Notes under the pieces: model-generated
Told to the model about the DNA's origin: nothing
Database searches by the model: none
What the model saw: the letters and a program-made list of their open reading frames with translations, nothing else
Shown here: piece after piece, positions 34,341 through 44,810 of the stretch
How the letters are laid out: every line of letters starts with the position of its first letter
Position numbering within the stretch: position 1 is the first letter of the stretch
NCBI GenBank assembly: GCA_001466705.2
Contig: LATX02000175.1
Location: 248,001-312,000, forward strand
Direction: 5' to 3'
DNA from: Moniliophthora roreri
Lineage: Eukaryota; Basidiomycota; Agaricomycetes; Agaricales; Marasmiaceae
DNA length: 64,000 nucleotides
Translations under genes and position numbers: made by a program

Positions 34341-35275
34341 ATTGGGTTCAGCAGACTACCTGCTGAGCATCAATGGATATACATTCGTCAATCTCTTGGT
34401 ATTGATAGAAAGTGTGGGAGACATCTTATGAGTGTCTTGTAATCATCTACCATTCCGTCTGACTCTGTCACCAGATCTATTCAACCTTGCCATGCATTTC
34501 CAAGTCCTTTTCCCATTCAAGGCACCCTGTCTCTCACTGGTCCCCAACAACGAGCAATTTCATGCATACAACACTGTTCTTACCGACTTCAGGTCACAAT
34601 AATTTAGGGTTAGCTATGGAGGCAAGGGTTATACAAAGGGTTCAGTTGTCCTTGGAAAAACAGCAGCCTTGAGCCCCATATTCTTCAGCGCTCCAGACCT
34701 CCTCTCCAAAACTCTCATTGGCCATGCTCGTCTTGACATGCACTCGGATGCTCCCATAATCAGGCACCAAGGCAAAGTCAATGCCTGGGACAACTCTAAT
34801 TTCCATGCTGCTGTCAAGGTGATGGGCAAGAAATAGGTTCTTCTTGGTGGTATTGTTACTGGTGTGAGTAACTTTTTGACTGCTGTTCTGTTCAAACACT
34901 CATCTCATATTTCCTAGGTCTGCACCGCTTTCCTTGCACTCTCACTACTGGAAGAAGGATACGAAGTCTTTGCCAACTTTGAGGCATCTGGCACTTATAG
35001 CAGACATAACACTAATGAGGCTAATGACTGTATGAGGGCTGCTGGAGTGAATGTGCTGTCTATCTTTGCCATTGCCACTGATCTTATGAGGGACTGGAGG
35101 CAGACCTCTAGATACCCTGAGTTGACTCTGTACTTTGACCAGTGAGTATTCCCTTGTCTGCTCCTTCTGTGTGGCTTCTGACTTTTCCGAGCTACTAGGT
35201 ACTTCCCAGTGTATGGTACAATTGAGTGTAACTCCAAGGCTACAGCTCCTAGCTCTTGAGATATTGATAATCATT
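34341..35275 (+). pseudogene. isochorismatase-like hydrolase pseudogene, copy B (CpG-decayed)
   Basis: A second copy of the 30669-31905 unit, shorter by about 300 bp because the N-terminal half is deleted. Readable: QGKVNAWDNSNFHAAVK, VCTAFLALSLLEEGYEVFA, RAAGVNVLSIFAIATDLMRD, YFPVYGTIECN. It carries the same TAG after GKK as copy A, so the stop predates the duplication. Most differences from copy A and from the intact gene are CG to TG or CA. In places (RAAGVNVLS) it is closer to the intact gene than copy A is, so B is not simply derived from present-day A. Confidence 0.85.
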
Positions 35276-35440
35276 CAAAAAGAGTTGTGATATGATGCAG
35301 AGAAAAGAGACTTGGCTGGTGTATCACTGATAGAGTTATGTTAGTATTCTGAACAAAAAGAAATCAAGGATGTACAGTGACTCTGTAGTTGATTTCCAAC
35401 ACAGATGGCCAAGAGTGTAACTCATATAAGCCCACTATAC
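35276..35440. other. left flank of the retrotransposon
   Basis: Short stretch lacking CG dinucleotides entirely; ends in CACTATAC directly before the LTR. Nothing else seen. Confidence 0.4.
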
Positions 35441-35631
35441 TGTGAGGGAATTGGCTGGAACCTTGAGCACAGCGGAAATAAGCCATAAGATGTGCTATGG
35501 CATTGATTCGACAAGACAATACAAAGCCCAAGGCACATGATATATAGGAAAATACATAGAAGCTGTAGCTAATGTATCAAGTATGAGATGTGTGCGAGCG
35601 GTAAGGGGTTGCTAGTAACCGACCCCTTACA
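35441..35631 (-). repeat. 3' LTR of the chromovirus (in element orientation)
   Basis: 191 bp, six differences from the other LTR, all transitions at four former CpG sites. A TATATAT motif in the mid-LTR on the minus strand probably acts as the promoter in the partner copy. Confidence 0.95.
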
Positions 35632-35644
35632 CCATCCCTCCTTC
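35632..35644 (-). other. polypurine tract
   Basis: Minus-strand GAAGGAGGGATGG directly abuts the 3' LTR start (TGTAAGGGG), the place where plus-strand DNA synthesis of an LTR element is primed. Confidence 0.6.
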
Positions 35645-36049
35645 AAGGGAAAAGTAAATGAGGAATAATGAAAAAAGTTGAAGAAGTAAGTCGTAGAGGT
35701 AACATAGATAAGTGGATCATGTTGTGCGGTAATGAGGTGATGCTACCGTTCCTTTTGATGCATTGCAAGCATCACCTACTTCTCTTGCTGAGTCTCTCCC
35801 TAGCCATAGCATACTATTTGTAGTGTAAGGTACTGCCCCAGTCAGTCCTCATGTGTGTAGGTGTTGGTTGATAGTCAAGTGGATGTTGTTGTCATGGAAG
35901 ATTGTAGCGGTCTTGTCATAAGTAAGAAGAATAGCAAAGTTATATGGAAAACATAGCATAAGATTAAAGAAAAAGTCATTTTGGAGGCTTGGAAACATGT
36001 CCAGTTGCTAACGTAGTCTTTGCAGGAGGCATGTAATTCAAATATAAGT

Positions 36050-39000
36050 TCTGTTAATGTATGGTTGGAGGGGAAGAGGGATGTTGGTTGGTGTTAGGTA
36101 TGGAAGGTGGTAAAGTACAGACATGAGGTCGTGAGCTATCTGTGGAAGAATTTTCATTAGGTAATTCAGGAATAGGAATGTATGGTGTTTCATCAGGTAG
36201 AGGATTAAAGTGTTTGGAAAGGGTGACTTCGTGAGGGCAAGGAGCTTTTGGATGACATCAATGAAAGCAGTCAATAAGCTTGTTGCACATAGTTGGGATG
36301 TCAGAGAGAGGAATCCAAGAGTTTTCCTCATCTGGTAAGTCCTTCCAATGAACCAGGTATTTGTATCATTGGCCAATTTTCCTAGAATCAATGAAAGAGT
36401 GAATAGTAGGTGAGTTATTGTCAAGGGAGAGAGGAATGGGATCTGAGTGAGTGTGGAATTCTGAAGGGTTGTTGTATGGCTCTAGAAGTGAAACATTGAG
36501 AACAGAGTGAAGGCGAGAGAGGTATGAAGGAAGTTGGAGTTCGAACACGTGTTGTCCGACAGCATGTTTGATGGGAAAGGGACCCAGGTGACGATGATCA
36601 AGTTTGTTGCTAGGGCATGTCATGTGGATGTTATGGCATAGAAGCCATATGAGTTGACCTTTCTTGTACTCTGGATGAGGTAAGTGTCATTGGTTGTAAT
36701 AATGTGCCTGAGTTTCTTGGGCATGCTGAAGTTCAGCACATAACTCAGTGTGAATCTGCTGGAGTCGTTTGGCAAGGTCATCAGCAGCAGGGGTTGTTGA
36801 ACATTTGGTGATAATGGGTTCAAAGATTGGATGATAGCTGAGGTTGGCGAAGAATGGGGATTGTTTTGTCAAGGCATTTTTGGAGTTGTTGAATGCAAAT
36901 TCTGCAAGAGGTAGGTAGTCCACCCAATCATTCTGTTGATATGAAACATAAGAGCATAAGTAGATTTCAAGTGTTTGGTTAGTGTGTTCAGTCAGACTGT
37001 CAGTCTGAGCATGATATGCTATTGAGTGTTTAGCTTCCACTCCCAGGTGTGAGAGAAGTGAACACCAAAAATTAGAGATGAACAGAGAGCCTCAGTCCAA
37101 GACTATGGATAAGGGAAGACCATGAAGATGAAAAATGCAGTCAAGAAACAGCCAGGCTAAGTCCTGAGCTGTCATAGACTCTCTGCAAGGAATAAAGTGA
37201 GTTGCACAGGTGAGACAGTCACAAATGACCCAAATGGAGTCATAGCCATGGGAAACAGGAAGTTTGACTATGGAATCCATGGTAATAGCTTGCCAGGGTC
37301 ATGAAGGAATCACCAAGGGTTGAAGAAGACCAAAGAGTTTGTGGCGGGGGTTCTTAGAACAAGGACAGTTGTCACAGGCAGCAACATACCTACAGATGTA
37401 AGTAGTCATACCTGGCCAGGAGTAGTCACAGAAGACAAGGTTGAGAGTATGAGTGTGGCCTAGGTGACTGGCAACAACTCTGTCATGACAAGCTTTGAGG
37501 ATAGAGCATCGGAGTGGTTGTGGGACATACAGATGACCATTGTGAAACACAAGGTCATTCTGGACTGTGAAGTTGGAGTTACCATTTGCTAGGGATCTGC
37601 GCCACTTGAGATCCTCTTGGAAGGCAGTGAGGAATTGTTGCAGCATGTCTGAGTTGTCAAGAGTCAGTGTGACAAGTGCAGAGGCCATATTAGAGGCAGG
37701 AGGTGTGATTGGTGCAGTGGATGGAAAGAGATGTTCTGTATGCAAAGGTGTTAGTAGGACACAGTGCTGAACCTCTAACCATTCATCCCCTTGTTCAGAG
37801 AAGTAGTCAGAGCAGTGAGATGAAGCATCAGCAACATTTGAGCTACCAGCAGCCCAATCCAAGTGGAAGTCAAATTCTGAGAGAAACATTGCCCAACAAG
37901 CTTGGCAACAATTGAGAACCTGTGAATGCATAAAATATTCCAAGTTGCAATGATCACAGACTACTGAAATGGGAGAAGTGGAACCTAACAACCATGCTCG
38001 CATTCCACAAAAGCACTCCACGACAGCCAAAAGCTCCTTGTCGTGAATGTCATAGTTTATCTCAGAGGGTGTGAGCTTCCTTGAGTAATATGCGACAGGA
38101 TGAAGGTGTCCCTGCTCATCTGGTTGTTGTAGAACACCCAAGATGGCAAAGTCTGAAGTGTCAGTAGCAAGAGTAGAAGGAGAAAGAGGGTTAAAATGAG
38201 TGAGGACAGGTGCCTTGGTAAAGGCATCCTTCAATGACTGAAAGGCAGTGCGAGCATCATCATTCCAACTCCACTCAGCATTCTTTTGAGTCAGTGCAAC
38301 CAAAAGGTGCACGATTCGAGAGTAGCCATCAATGAAACAACAGTAGAAATTTGTAAAGCCAAGGAAGGATTGTAAATGATGTACCTTACAGGGTTCAGGC
38401 CATTTGGCAATAGTAGAAAGTTTTTTGGGATTCATCTTGATGCCAGAGGCACCGACAATGTAACCTAGAAATTCAACTTCATCCTTCTCGAACTCACACT
38501 TCTTTGGGTTGGCACAAAGAGAAGTGTCACAAAGTCTGTGTTACATTTTTCCTACCCTGTTACTTATGCTTCCCCTTGATCAGACACATCCACCTTCCCA
38601 GCCCCCTTTTCCTTCTATCAGAACCCCTATGCTTTCTTATTGTCAGACTTAATACACCTTCCCAGCCCTCTTCTTCTATCAGAACTTGTAGTCATATCCC
38701 GACCATGTCGGTATTTATTACTTAATCATCATAGTCATCAGATGTTTGTATAACGTAGACTACATGATCAGTTGTAACGTATTTAAACGCTCAAGCTGAG
38801 ACTCCAGGTCTTCAGCTTGACCTAGTTAATTCATACTTGTGTCATAGCCAATTGATTGAAGGATCTCTGAACTTCAGCACTGGCTGAACAAACTCTAACT
38901 TGAACTTGAAACCGCTTGCAAAGGGTTTTACCTTTTATAAGTGGTTAGTTGACATTGCTGCGCAAGTAACATAACAGTCTGTCCAGAACCAGAGCAATGT

Positions 39001-40474
39001 GTTTGTGGTGTTCATCCAAGGTGTGTGAGAAGATTAGGATGTCATCAAGGTATACGACACAGACAATGTCAATGAGGTTAGAGAGAACATCCTGAATGAA
39101 GGCTTGCCATGCAGAAGGGGTGTTGGTGAGGCCATAAGGAATGATGAGATGTTCAAAGAGGCCAAGGTGAGTATGGAAAGCAGTCTTCCACTCATCACCT
39201 TCACGAATGCAAAGATGAGAGTAAGCAGACTTGAGGTCAATAAACAAGAAAAATTTGCAACCTTGAACTCAGTCGAGGAGGTTGTCAATAAGAGGAAGGG
39301 GAAACTGGTTTTTGTAAGTAATGGCATTGAGGCCATGGAAGTCAACACAGAGACGGATTTCTCCAGTCTTCTTCCAGGTGAATAGCACTAGTGCACCAGC
39401 AGAGGAAGTTGAAGGGCAAATGTGACCATGGCATAAGTTTGAGTGAATGTACTCTGCAACTGCATCATGTTCCTGCTGCATCAAATGGTACATTCAGCTG
39501 AAAGGTGGTGTCTTCCCATCCTCCAACTCAATTTCAATGTCAAAAGGGCAATGTTCTGGGAGCTTCTCGAACTCTCTTGGGTTGAAGACAGAGTCAGACC
39601 AAGAGCAGTAGACTTCTGGGATGAATTCAGAAAGATCCTCCATATCGTCAGAGTCACAGGTCTGTGGGACCTCAGCAGTAGTGGTAGAGTTGGTAGTGAA
39701 GGAACAAATGTAGTAAGGAGAAGAGGAATGAAAATAGCAGAGATAGCAGACAGGAGAGTTTTTGGACTGTTTGAGGAACTTTCATGGGCCAAGGATCTTG
39801 ACATCAGGTGAATCCAGAGGCTTGAAAGGTTTCAGTTTCTGAACAATATCTGGCAGCAGCCTAAATGGTGAACGTCGAAGTGAATTCCCAAAGCCATTGT
39901 GGTGGATGAATGCCACAAGAAAGGAAGTTCTTGGGCAAGATTCAGAAGGAGTGGGGGTAGGGATATCATCAAGATCTGCTGTAGTTGTAACTTCCTCAGG
40001 TTTAGAGATAGAACAGTCAGTAGACACAAGTGAGTGCAAAGAAGTAAAGGGCAAAGAGGTAAGACCAAAGCCTAGCCCAACACAAGTAGTGTTAAGAGAC
40101 ATGTGCATAGAGAGACCATAGCCTTTCACAAACACTGTCGAAGGTGAAGTATGACTGAGACCACAACACTTGAGCAAGAGTGAGTTAGCTTTCCAGTTAA
40201 TATGAGGGTTGTGGCAGCAAAGCCAGTCAAGTCCCAGGATAACCAGGTACCCAACAGAAACCATGTTCAATACAAGGGTCTCATTATGAGAACCAACCTT
40301 AACACTTGCCACTACTCCCTGGGTGATCAGCCCAGAAGCAATAGGACGGTTGTCAACAGCCATTATAGGAGAAGGAATAGATTTGAACCGATGAGAAATA
40401 GAATGGCAAGAAGAAAATTGGTTGCCAATACAAGAAGCAGTGGCCCTGCAGTCCACAAGCACATAAGTGTGCAA
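36050..40474 (-). pseudogene. retrotransposon pol: protease, RT, RNase H, integrase, chromodomain
   Basis: In order on the minus strand: retropepsin with the active-site run VDCRATASCIG (normally D-C/S-G-A-T; here the Gly is Arg) and ILGLDWL; RT with LCVDFHGLNAIT, FIDLKSAYSHL and the catalytic YLDDILIFS; RNase H with LATDTSDFAILGVL and INYDIHDKELLAVV; the integrase HHCC segment (ACHDRVVASHLGHT, CDNCPCSK), core pieces SIVKLPVSHGYDSIWV and YHAQTDSLTEHTNQTLE; and a chromodomain YKYLVHWKDLPDEENSWIP. Stops occur between RT and RNase H (solo-LTR insertion), within integrase and before the chromodomain. The chromodomain would target integration to marked chromatin. Decayed, not functional. Confidence 0.92.
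38539..38976. repeat. solo LTR of a different element nested in the RT region
   Basis: 438 bp beginning TGTTAC and ending ATAACA (inverted ends TGTTA/TAACA), flanked by perfect 5-bp duplications GTCTG at 38534-38538 and 38977-38981. Taking out the insert and one duplication joins the RT thumb (ALVLDRL) to CANPKKCEFEKDEVEFLGY in one frame, which confirms the boundaries. No internal coding, so the insertion later recombined between its two LTRs. Confidence 0.92.
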
Positions 40475-40739
40475 AGGGGGGGTAATTAGGAAAAGTCAAA
40501 GAAATAGAAATGATAAAATGATTAGGCGAATTTAGAAAAGTACCAGAAGAAAAAATAAAGGACAGTGAATAGGTGCAAACCATTTGATAATCACTGTCAG
40601 TGGTTCTTTCGAACTGACGTTCCAGTGCTCGAGCAGTAGCAACTCAAGTAAAGTGTGCCCCACCACCAACCGGAAGCCCAGGGGCATTCGATGAGCAACT
40701 GGTTAGGCTTTTCCCAAAGGAGAAGCCTTCTTCTTCACT

Positions 40740-41890
40740 GCTGCCTCCCTCACAGCCTTCTGAACAGCCATATGCTTGACTACCTCAGAGGAGTGATTAG
40801 GGCAGTTCTCAGCATCTTTGCCACATTTACCACACCACAAGCATAGACCAAGAGCCTTGCAGTGAGCCTTTTCAGTGTCCGACAGAGGGCCATGAGGTCA
40901 AGTCTTTATAGCATCAATCTCCATAGGTTCACCCATGGGAAGAGATGTGACAGGTAAGAAAGAGGTGCTCAGAGAGTATGAAGAGATAGAAGAACTGTTT
41001 GAATGAGAAGTATGAGATGCACTGTTACCATTGCCATTCTTGCTGTTAGGTTGTTTAGTTTCATGTTTGTGTTCTTGTTCGTGCTCATGTACATGGTTGT
41101 CGCAGTCGATAGCAAAAGCAATGTACTTGTTAAATGCTGTAGGACAGCTGTTGCAAGAAGTTGTCTGTGAAATCATATCTTTAGTAGATGGCTTCAAACC
41201 TTCATAGAATTGGTCAATAGCAGTGGTGTCAGACCAATCCACATGGACCAAGAGTTTGCTGAAGTGGGCAGCATACTAAGCAGTGGATTGCATCTGTTTG
41301 AGCTCCTTGAGTTTAACCACAGAGTTGTACACCAAATTTTAATCACTGAAGTGTGATCAGAAAGCTTTGTGGAACTTGTTCCAGTTGTCGAGGTACTCCA
41401 GACCGGCCTTCTTCAAACCTCGGTACCATAACTTGCCCATTTCACCAAGGAATCCAGCAAGGTAGATGCATTTTGACCAGTCAGTTAGTAAAGCACTTGC
41501 TTGGAGTTCCACAGTGTCCTCAACCACATCAAGGAAAGAATCAACTTCATTCGCCTTTCCTTTGAAGGTAGGCAGTGGATTGAAAGTTGGCTTCGGAGAT
41601 GGCTTTATCAGAACAACAGGGGTTGGGTCAAGAGACAGCACAGGGGGTTTCAGGGTCAACAGGGGAGGCTGTACAATGACTGGATCAGGGGCTACATGCA
41701 GCACAGTAATCTGCTGGGCAAGCATCTGCTCCATGCACAAGAAGGAGTTGGCTATATTTGTAAACTCACCCACAGTGAGTTGTCTGGGAGTGTTCATATC
41801 TACAAAATTGTTGTCAGTTTCACCAGGGTAGGGAGGTTCACCTTGACTGCTGTCAGCACCCACATTAACCCAGGGGTCCATAGAGGACAT
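40740..41890 (-). pseudogene. retrotransposon gag with zinc knuckle
   Basis: Starts MSSMDPWVNVGADSSQGEPP, with capsid-like PLPTFKGKANEVDSFL, KCIYLAGFLGEMGKLWYRGL and FYEGLKPSTKDMI typical of Ty3/gypsy Gag. Several stops interrupt the region between 41251 and 41357. The C-terminal zinc knuckle at about 40810 reads CLWCGKCGKDAENC, where the usual His of CCHC is not present. Nucleocapsid and pol are separated by further stops. Not functional. Confidence 0.85.
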
Positions 41891-42056
41891 TCCAGGAAAG
41901 GATATTGTAGGGTAGGATTAGAGAAAAAATAGAGTAGGGTGATGGGAGTTAGAGCAAAGGAGGTGCCAGTGTCGTGTGTCTGAGAATTGCAGGCCCAAAT
42001 GGGAAGTCCATGGAGATGGAGATCTATAGCTGGGAAGTGCACCCCATGTTGATTTG

Positions 42057-42067
42057 TGTCAAATCAA
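42057..42067 (-). promoter_or_regulatory. candidate self-priming primer-binding site
   Basis: Minus-strand TTGATTTGACA starts two bases after the 5' LTR and is complementary (ten pairs plus one G-U) to TGTCGAATCAA inside the LTR (42132-42142), which lies about 30 bp after a TATATAT and so near the expected RNA 5' end. An 11-nt match is the arrangement of Tf1/sushi-type self-priming elements. No tRNA-like TGG site is seen. Confidence 0.6.
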
Positions 42068-42069
42068 AC

Positions 42070-42260
42070 TGTGAGGGAATTGGCCAGAACCTCAAGCACA
42101 GCGGAAATAAGCCATAAGATGTGCTATGGCATTGATTCGACAAGACAATACAAAGCCCAAGGCACATGATATATAGGAAAATACATAGAAGCTGTAGCTA
42201 ATGTATCAAGTACGAGACGTGTGCGAGCGGTAAGGGGTTGCTAGTAACCGACCCCTTACA
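42070..42260 (-). repeat. 5' LTR of the chromovirus (in element orientation)
   Basis: 191-bp partner of the LTR at 35441, with TG..CA ends and a mid-LTR TATATAT. It keeps two CpGs (ACGAGACG) lost in the other copy. The DNA right after it is CpG-rich again. Confidence 0.95.
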
Positions 42261-43102
42261 TATTCATTCGCGTCAAGCGAGTGCCTGCAGCAATTTGAGC
42301 CCGGGGGAGATATCATATCCCATTTTACTTGTTTAACAGGTAACATCAAATTTGCCTGAATACGCAGATTCATCTGTTGCTCGTTTCACTTTAGTGCACA
42401 GCTTATCATCAGTTTCTTGCAAGATGATTGACAAAAACAGCCTAGAAACGAAACGCCGCAATACTAATCATATGACTTGGCTGGTCGAGACACGCGGCTA
42501 CTTGATCACGCCCTCGGATCTCCCGTCCTCCATGGACCACCTTCCCAAACAAATCCAAACTTTTGCTCAATCTTTGCTCAACGATGCTTCTCACGAACAC
42601 TCAAGTTTAGCACTTAATCCCCGCACCTAACCAAGTTGATAGAAATTGTCCCCTAGAAAGTGATCAAGTGGGGGACTTCGGGCATCACTGTCAATGTCAA
42701 TTCCTCGCCCAACGGCAATATATTCTGACCAATCCCAATCAAGAGACAGCCCCGTTTTCAAAACGGAACGGATTCTGATTTGTAGCTGAACCTAAAGTTC
42801 ATTTGGAGGATTTGGCGGAGCCGATTCGCGATTAGTGGAGGGCAGATTTCTTCGTAAGTGTTATTCAGTCCTTGCACACCATCCCGTTCAACGCCGTTTC
42901 TAGATCAGCTCCATAGCTCGTTGAAGCTGATGACTCTCACTGGTTCCCTTGGCTGAGCTACTTCTTGCATATGGGCCGTTCCACAGTGTTGAATTCGGCT
43001 AACATCCCATGATCATCCCATAACACTAGCCGTGAAGACAAGGGGTATAAGAAGGCTCTCGTTGTCACTGGAGAAACAGTGACTTTCGAGCCTCGGACTG
43101 TC
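42261..43102. other. upstream region of the isochorismatase-like gene
   Basis: About 840 bp with normal CpG from the first base after the LTR. No supported gene (plus frame 42352-42630 has no domain). GGGGTATAAGAAG near 43042 is a likely TATA box for the gene at 43103. Confidence 0.45.
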
Positions 43103-43896
43103 ATGGCATTCAAATTCCAACGTATCCGCAAGGACGACGCCATGCTCCTCGTCGTTGATCACCAAATCGGTCTCTTCGAGCTTGTCAAAGACTTTGGGCC
43201 TGTTGAGTACAGGAACAATATCCTTGCACACGCGGCTCTGGGCAAGGTTTTCAACCTCCCGACTATCCTTACCACCAGTACGGATAATGGTGTGTACTCC
43301 TTCCTGTGGCGCCCGCTGCTCACTAACGCAAGTAATAATAGGACCCAATGGACCGATGATGCAGGATATTCTGGATATGCACCCCAATGCTCCTCTCATC
43401 AGGCGTCAAGGCGAGGTTAACGCCTGGGACAACCCCGATTTCCGCGCCGCTGTCAAAGCCACAGGCAAGAAGCAGGTTATTATTGGTGGTATCGTTACCG
43501 ATGTACGTACCATTTCAACTATTTTTCCGTCAAGTTCAAGCGCGCATTCTTGTTCCTAGGTTTGCACCGCGTTTCTCGCACTATCGCTTATCGAAGAGGG
43601 ATACGAGGTCTTTGCCAACTCCGAAGCATCCGGAACATACAGCAGGCGTGTTGCTGATGAGGCTAATGCCCGTATGAGGGCTGCTGGAGTGAACGTGCTC
43701 TCCGCCTTTGCTATTGCTACCGATCTTATGAGAGATTGGAGGCAAACCCCTGGGTACCCTGAGTTGAGCCCATACTTTGACAAGTGAGTGTTCTTTATCT
43801 TCCTTTTTGGAAGTCGCTTCTAACTGTGAAATTACTAGGTATTTCCCCGTCTACGGTATGGTCGAGCGTAATTTCAAGGCCGCTAAGAGCTCTTGA
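43103..43896 (+). CDS. isochorismatase-like cysteine hydrolase (YcaC type)
   Basis: Exons 43103-43289, 43342-43502, 43560-43783 and 43839-43896 encode 209 aa. The isochorismatase fold signature is complete: LLVVDHQIGLFELV (catalytic Asp19), NLPTILTTSTDNGPNGP, RQGEVNAWDNPDFRAAVKA, TGKKQVIIGGIVTD (Lys105/106) and DVCTAFLALSLIEEG with nucleophile Cys118, then the YcaC-type tail DLMRDWRQTPGYPE and YFPVYGMVERNF. YcaC-type members are oligomeric hydrolases of unknown natural substrate; some relatives act on amides such as nicotinamide-like compounds. Start at 43103 gives the canonical N-terminus; a TATA box is about 60 bp upstream. It is the only intact one of three copies in the window. Confidence 0.92.
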
Positions 43897-44054
43897 AAAC
43901 CTATTATTCATTCACTACTAGCTGTAACCAAAAAGTGCTGTGTTTACTAGCATCAAATCGAGAGAAACTTCATACACAAGGAAATGCGTGAGAAACAGTG
44001 TGGTACAAGCTTGAGCGCTTTCGGCATGTCCTCGCCTCTCATGTCTGCCTCAAT

Positions 44055-44635
44055 ATGTCCGTAATGACACCAACTGTTCTTCCTCGACCTCAAGTTTTTC
44101 CTCGTCTACTTCCTCATCTACCTCAGCCTCACGTTCTACCTCTTCCGAATAGCACGAAAGGCAACTATGGCAAGATGAAAGAGAGACGCGACTTGCAACG
44201 TGAGATGAATGAGCTGAGCGATGAAGAGAAGGAATTGGAGGATATAGTGTGTAATAGTCTTCCCTGAGGCTTGAAGGTCACTAAATTGTTTCACAGAACA
44301 TCAGTATTCGTAACAAAGGCTATTCCTACATGATTCCTATCGGCAGAACGCTCACTATTCAGGAGGAAAAGAACGATGTGCGTTCCTTTTCCCTTGAGAT
44401 CAAGACACGACTTGAAGTCCTTTTCTAGGCTGAAGATGAATCAGAAGGTGCTTCGTCCTCCAGCGAATCCGGCAATGGGCCCCCGTCAGGCCTTGAAGAT
44501 GAAGCAGATAACGAATCGACCCAAGATTTGGATGCTGACATGGAGGATTTAGATGAAGACGGTGATGGGTCTGAAGACAATGGTATGGAAGAAGGCGACA
44601 CTGAAGAGTATGAAGAAGGGCCTTCGGACATGTAA
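44055..44635 (+). CDS. APC15/Mnd2-like anaphase-promoting complex subunit
   Basis: Exons 44055-44246, 44297-44377 and 44429-44635 (introns 50 and 51 nt, phase 0) give 159 aa. The N-terminal Pro/Leu-rich part is followed by KERRDLQREMNELSDEEKEL, then SIRNKGYSYMIPIGRTLT, and an acidic Ser/Asp/Glu tail. This basic helix, then the short (Y/F)xx(I/V)P(I/P)G(R/K) core, then a long acidic tail, is the layout of ANAPC15, which lets APC/C turn over the mitotic checkpoint complex in the nucleus. Similarity is short and could be coincidental, so the assignment is tentative. It lies 175 bp upstream of DPB4 on the same strand. The ATG at 44055 is the first one in frame. Confidence 0.6.
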
Positions 44636-44810
44636 ATAGATTTGTATTCTATAGTTCCCGTTGTATTGCTATCAGTAATTTCATCTGTCTCGCATATTGA
44701 GCGATGCGAGGCCAAGGGGTCCATCAGTCATTGGTGTCCACGGGGCCCCGTGTGCGACGGAAGCGAGAAACTTCTTTGCCTTGAAACATCACCATCATCC
44801 TCGCCTCGAC

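Larger units (their letters stand above)
35441..42260 (-). mobile_element. Ty3/gypsy chromovirus (chromodomain LTR retrotransposon), inactive
   Basis: Two 191-bp LTRs (35441-35631 and 42070-42260) with TG..CA ends bound a 6.8 kb element read on the minus strand: gag, zinc knuckle, retropepsin, reverse transcriptase, RNase H, integrase and a C-terminal chromodomain, the Ty3/gypsy order. Several in-frame stops and frameshifts leave no full ORF, so it is dead. Flanking pentamers TATAC (left) and TATTC (right) match at four of five bases. The element is CpG-poor. A 438-bp solo LTR of another element interrupts the polymerase. LTR identity is about 97 percent (185 of 191). Confidence 0.95.

Noticed and set aside
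38504..38725. Plus-strand ORF inside the retrotransposon
   Set aside because: It lies in the solo LTR and has no coding signal.
40353..40583. Extra retrotransposon ORFs on other frames
   Set aside because: Overlap the protease region out of frame; no domains.
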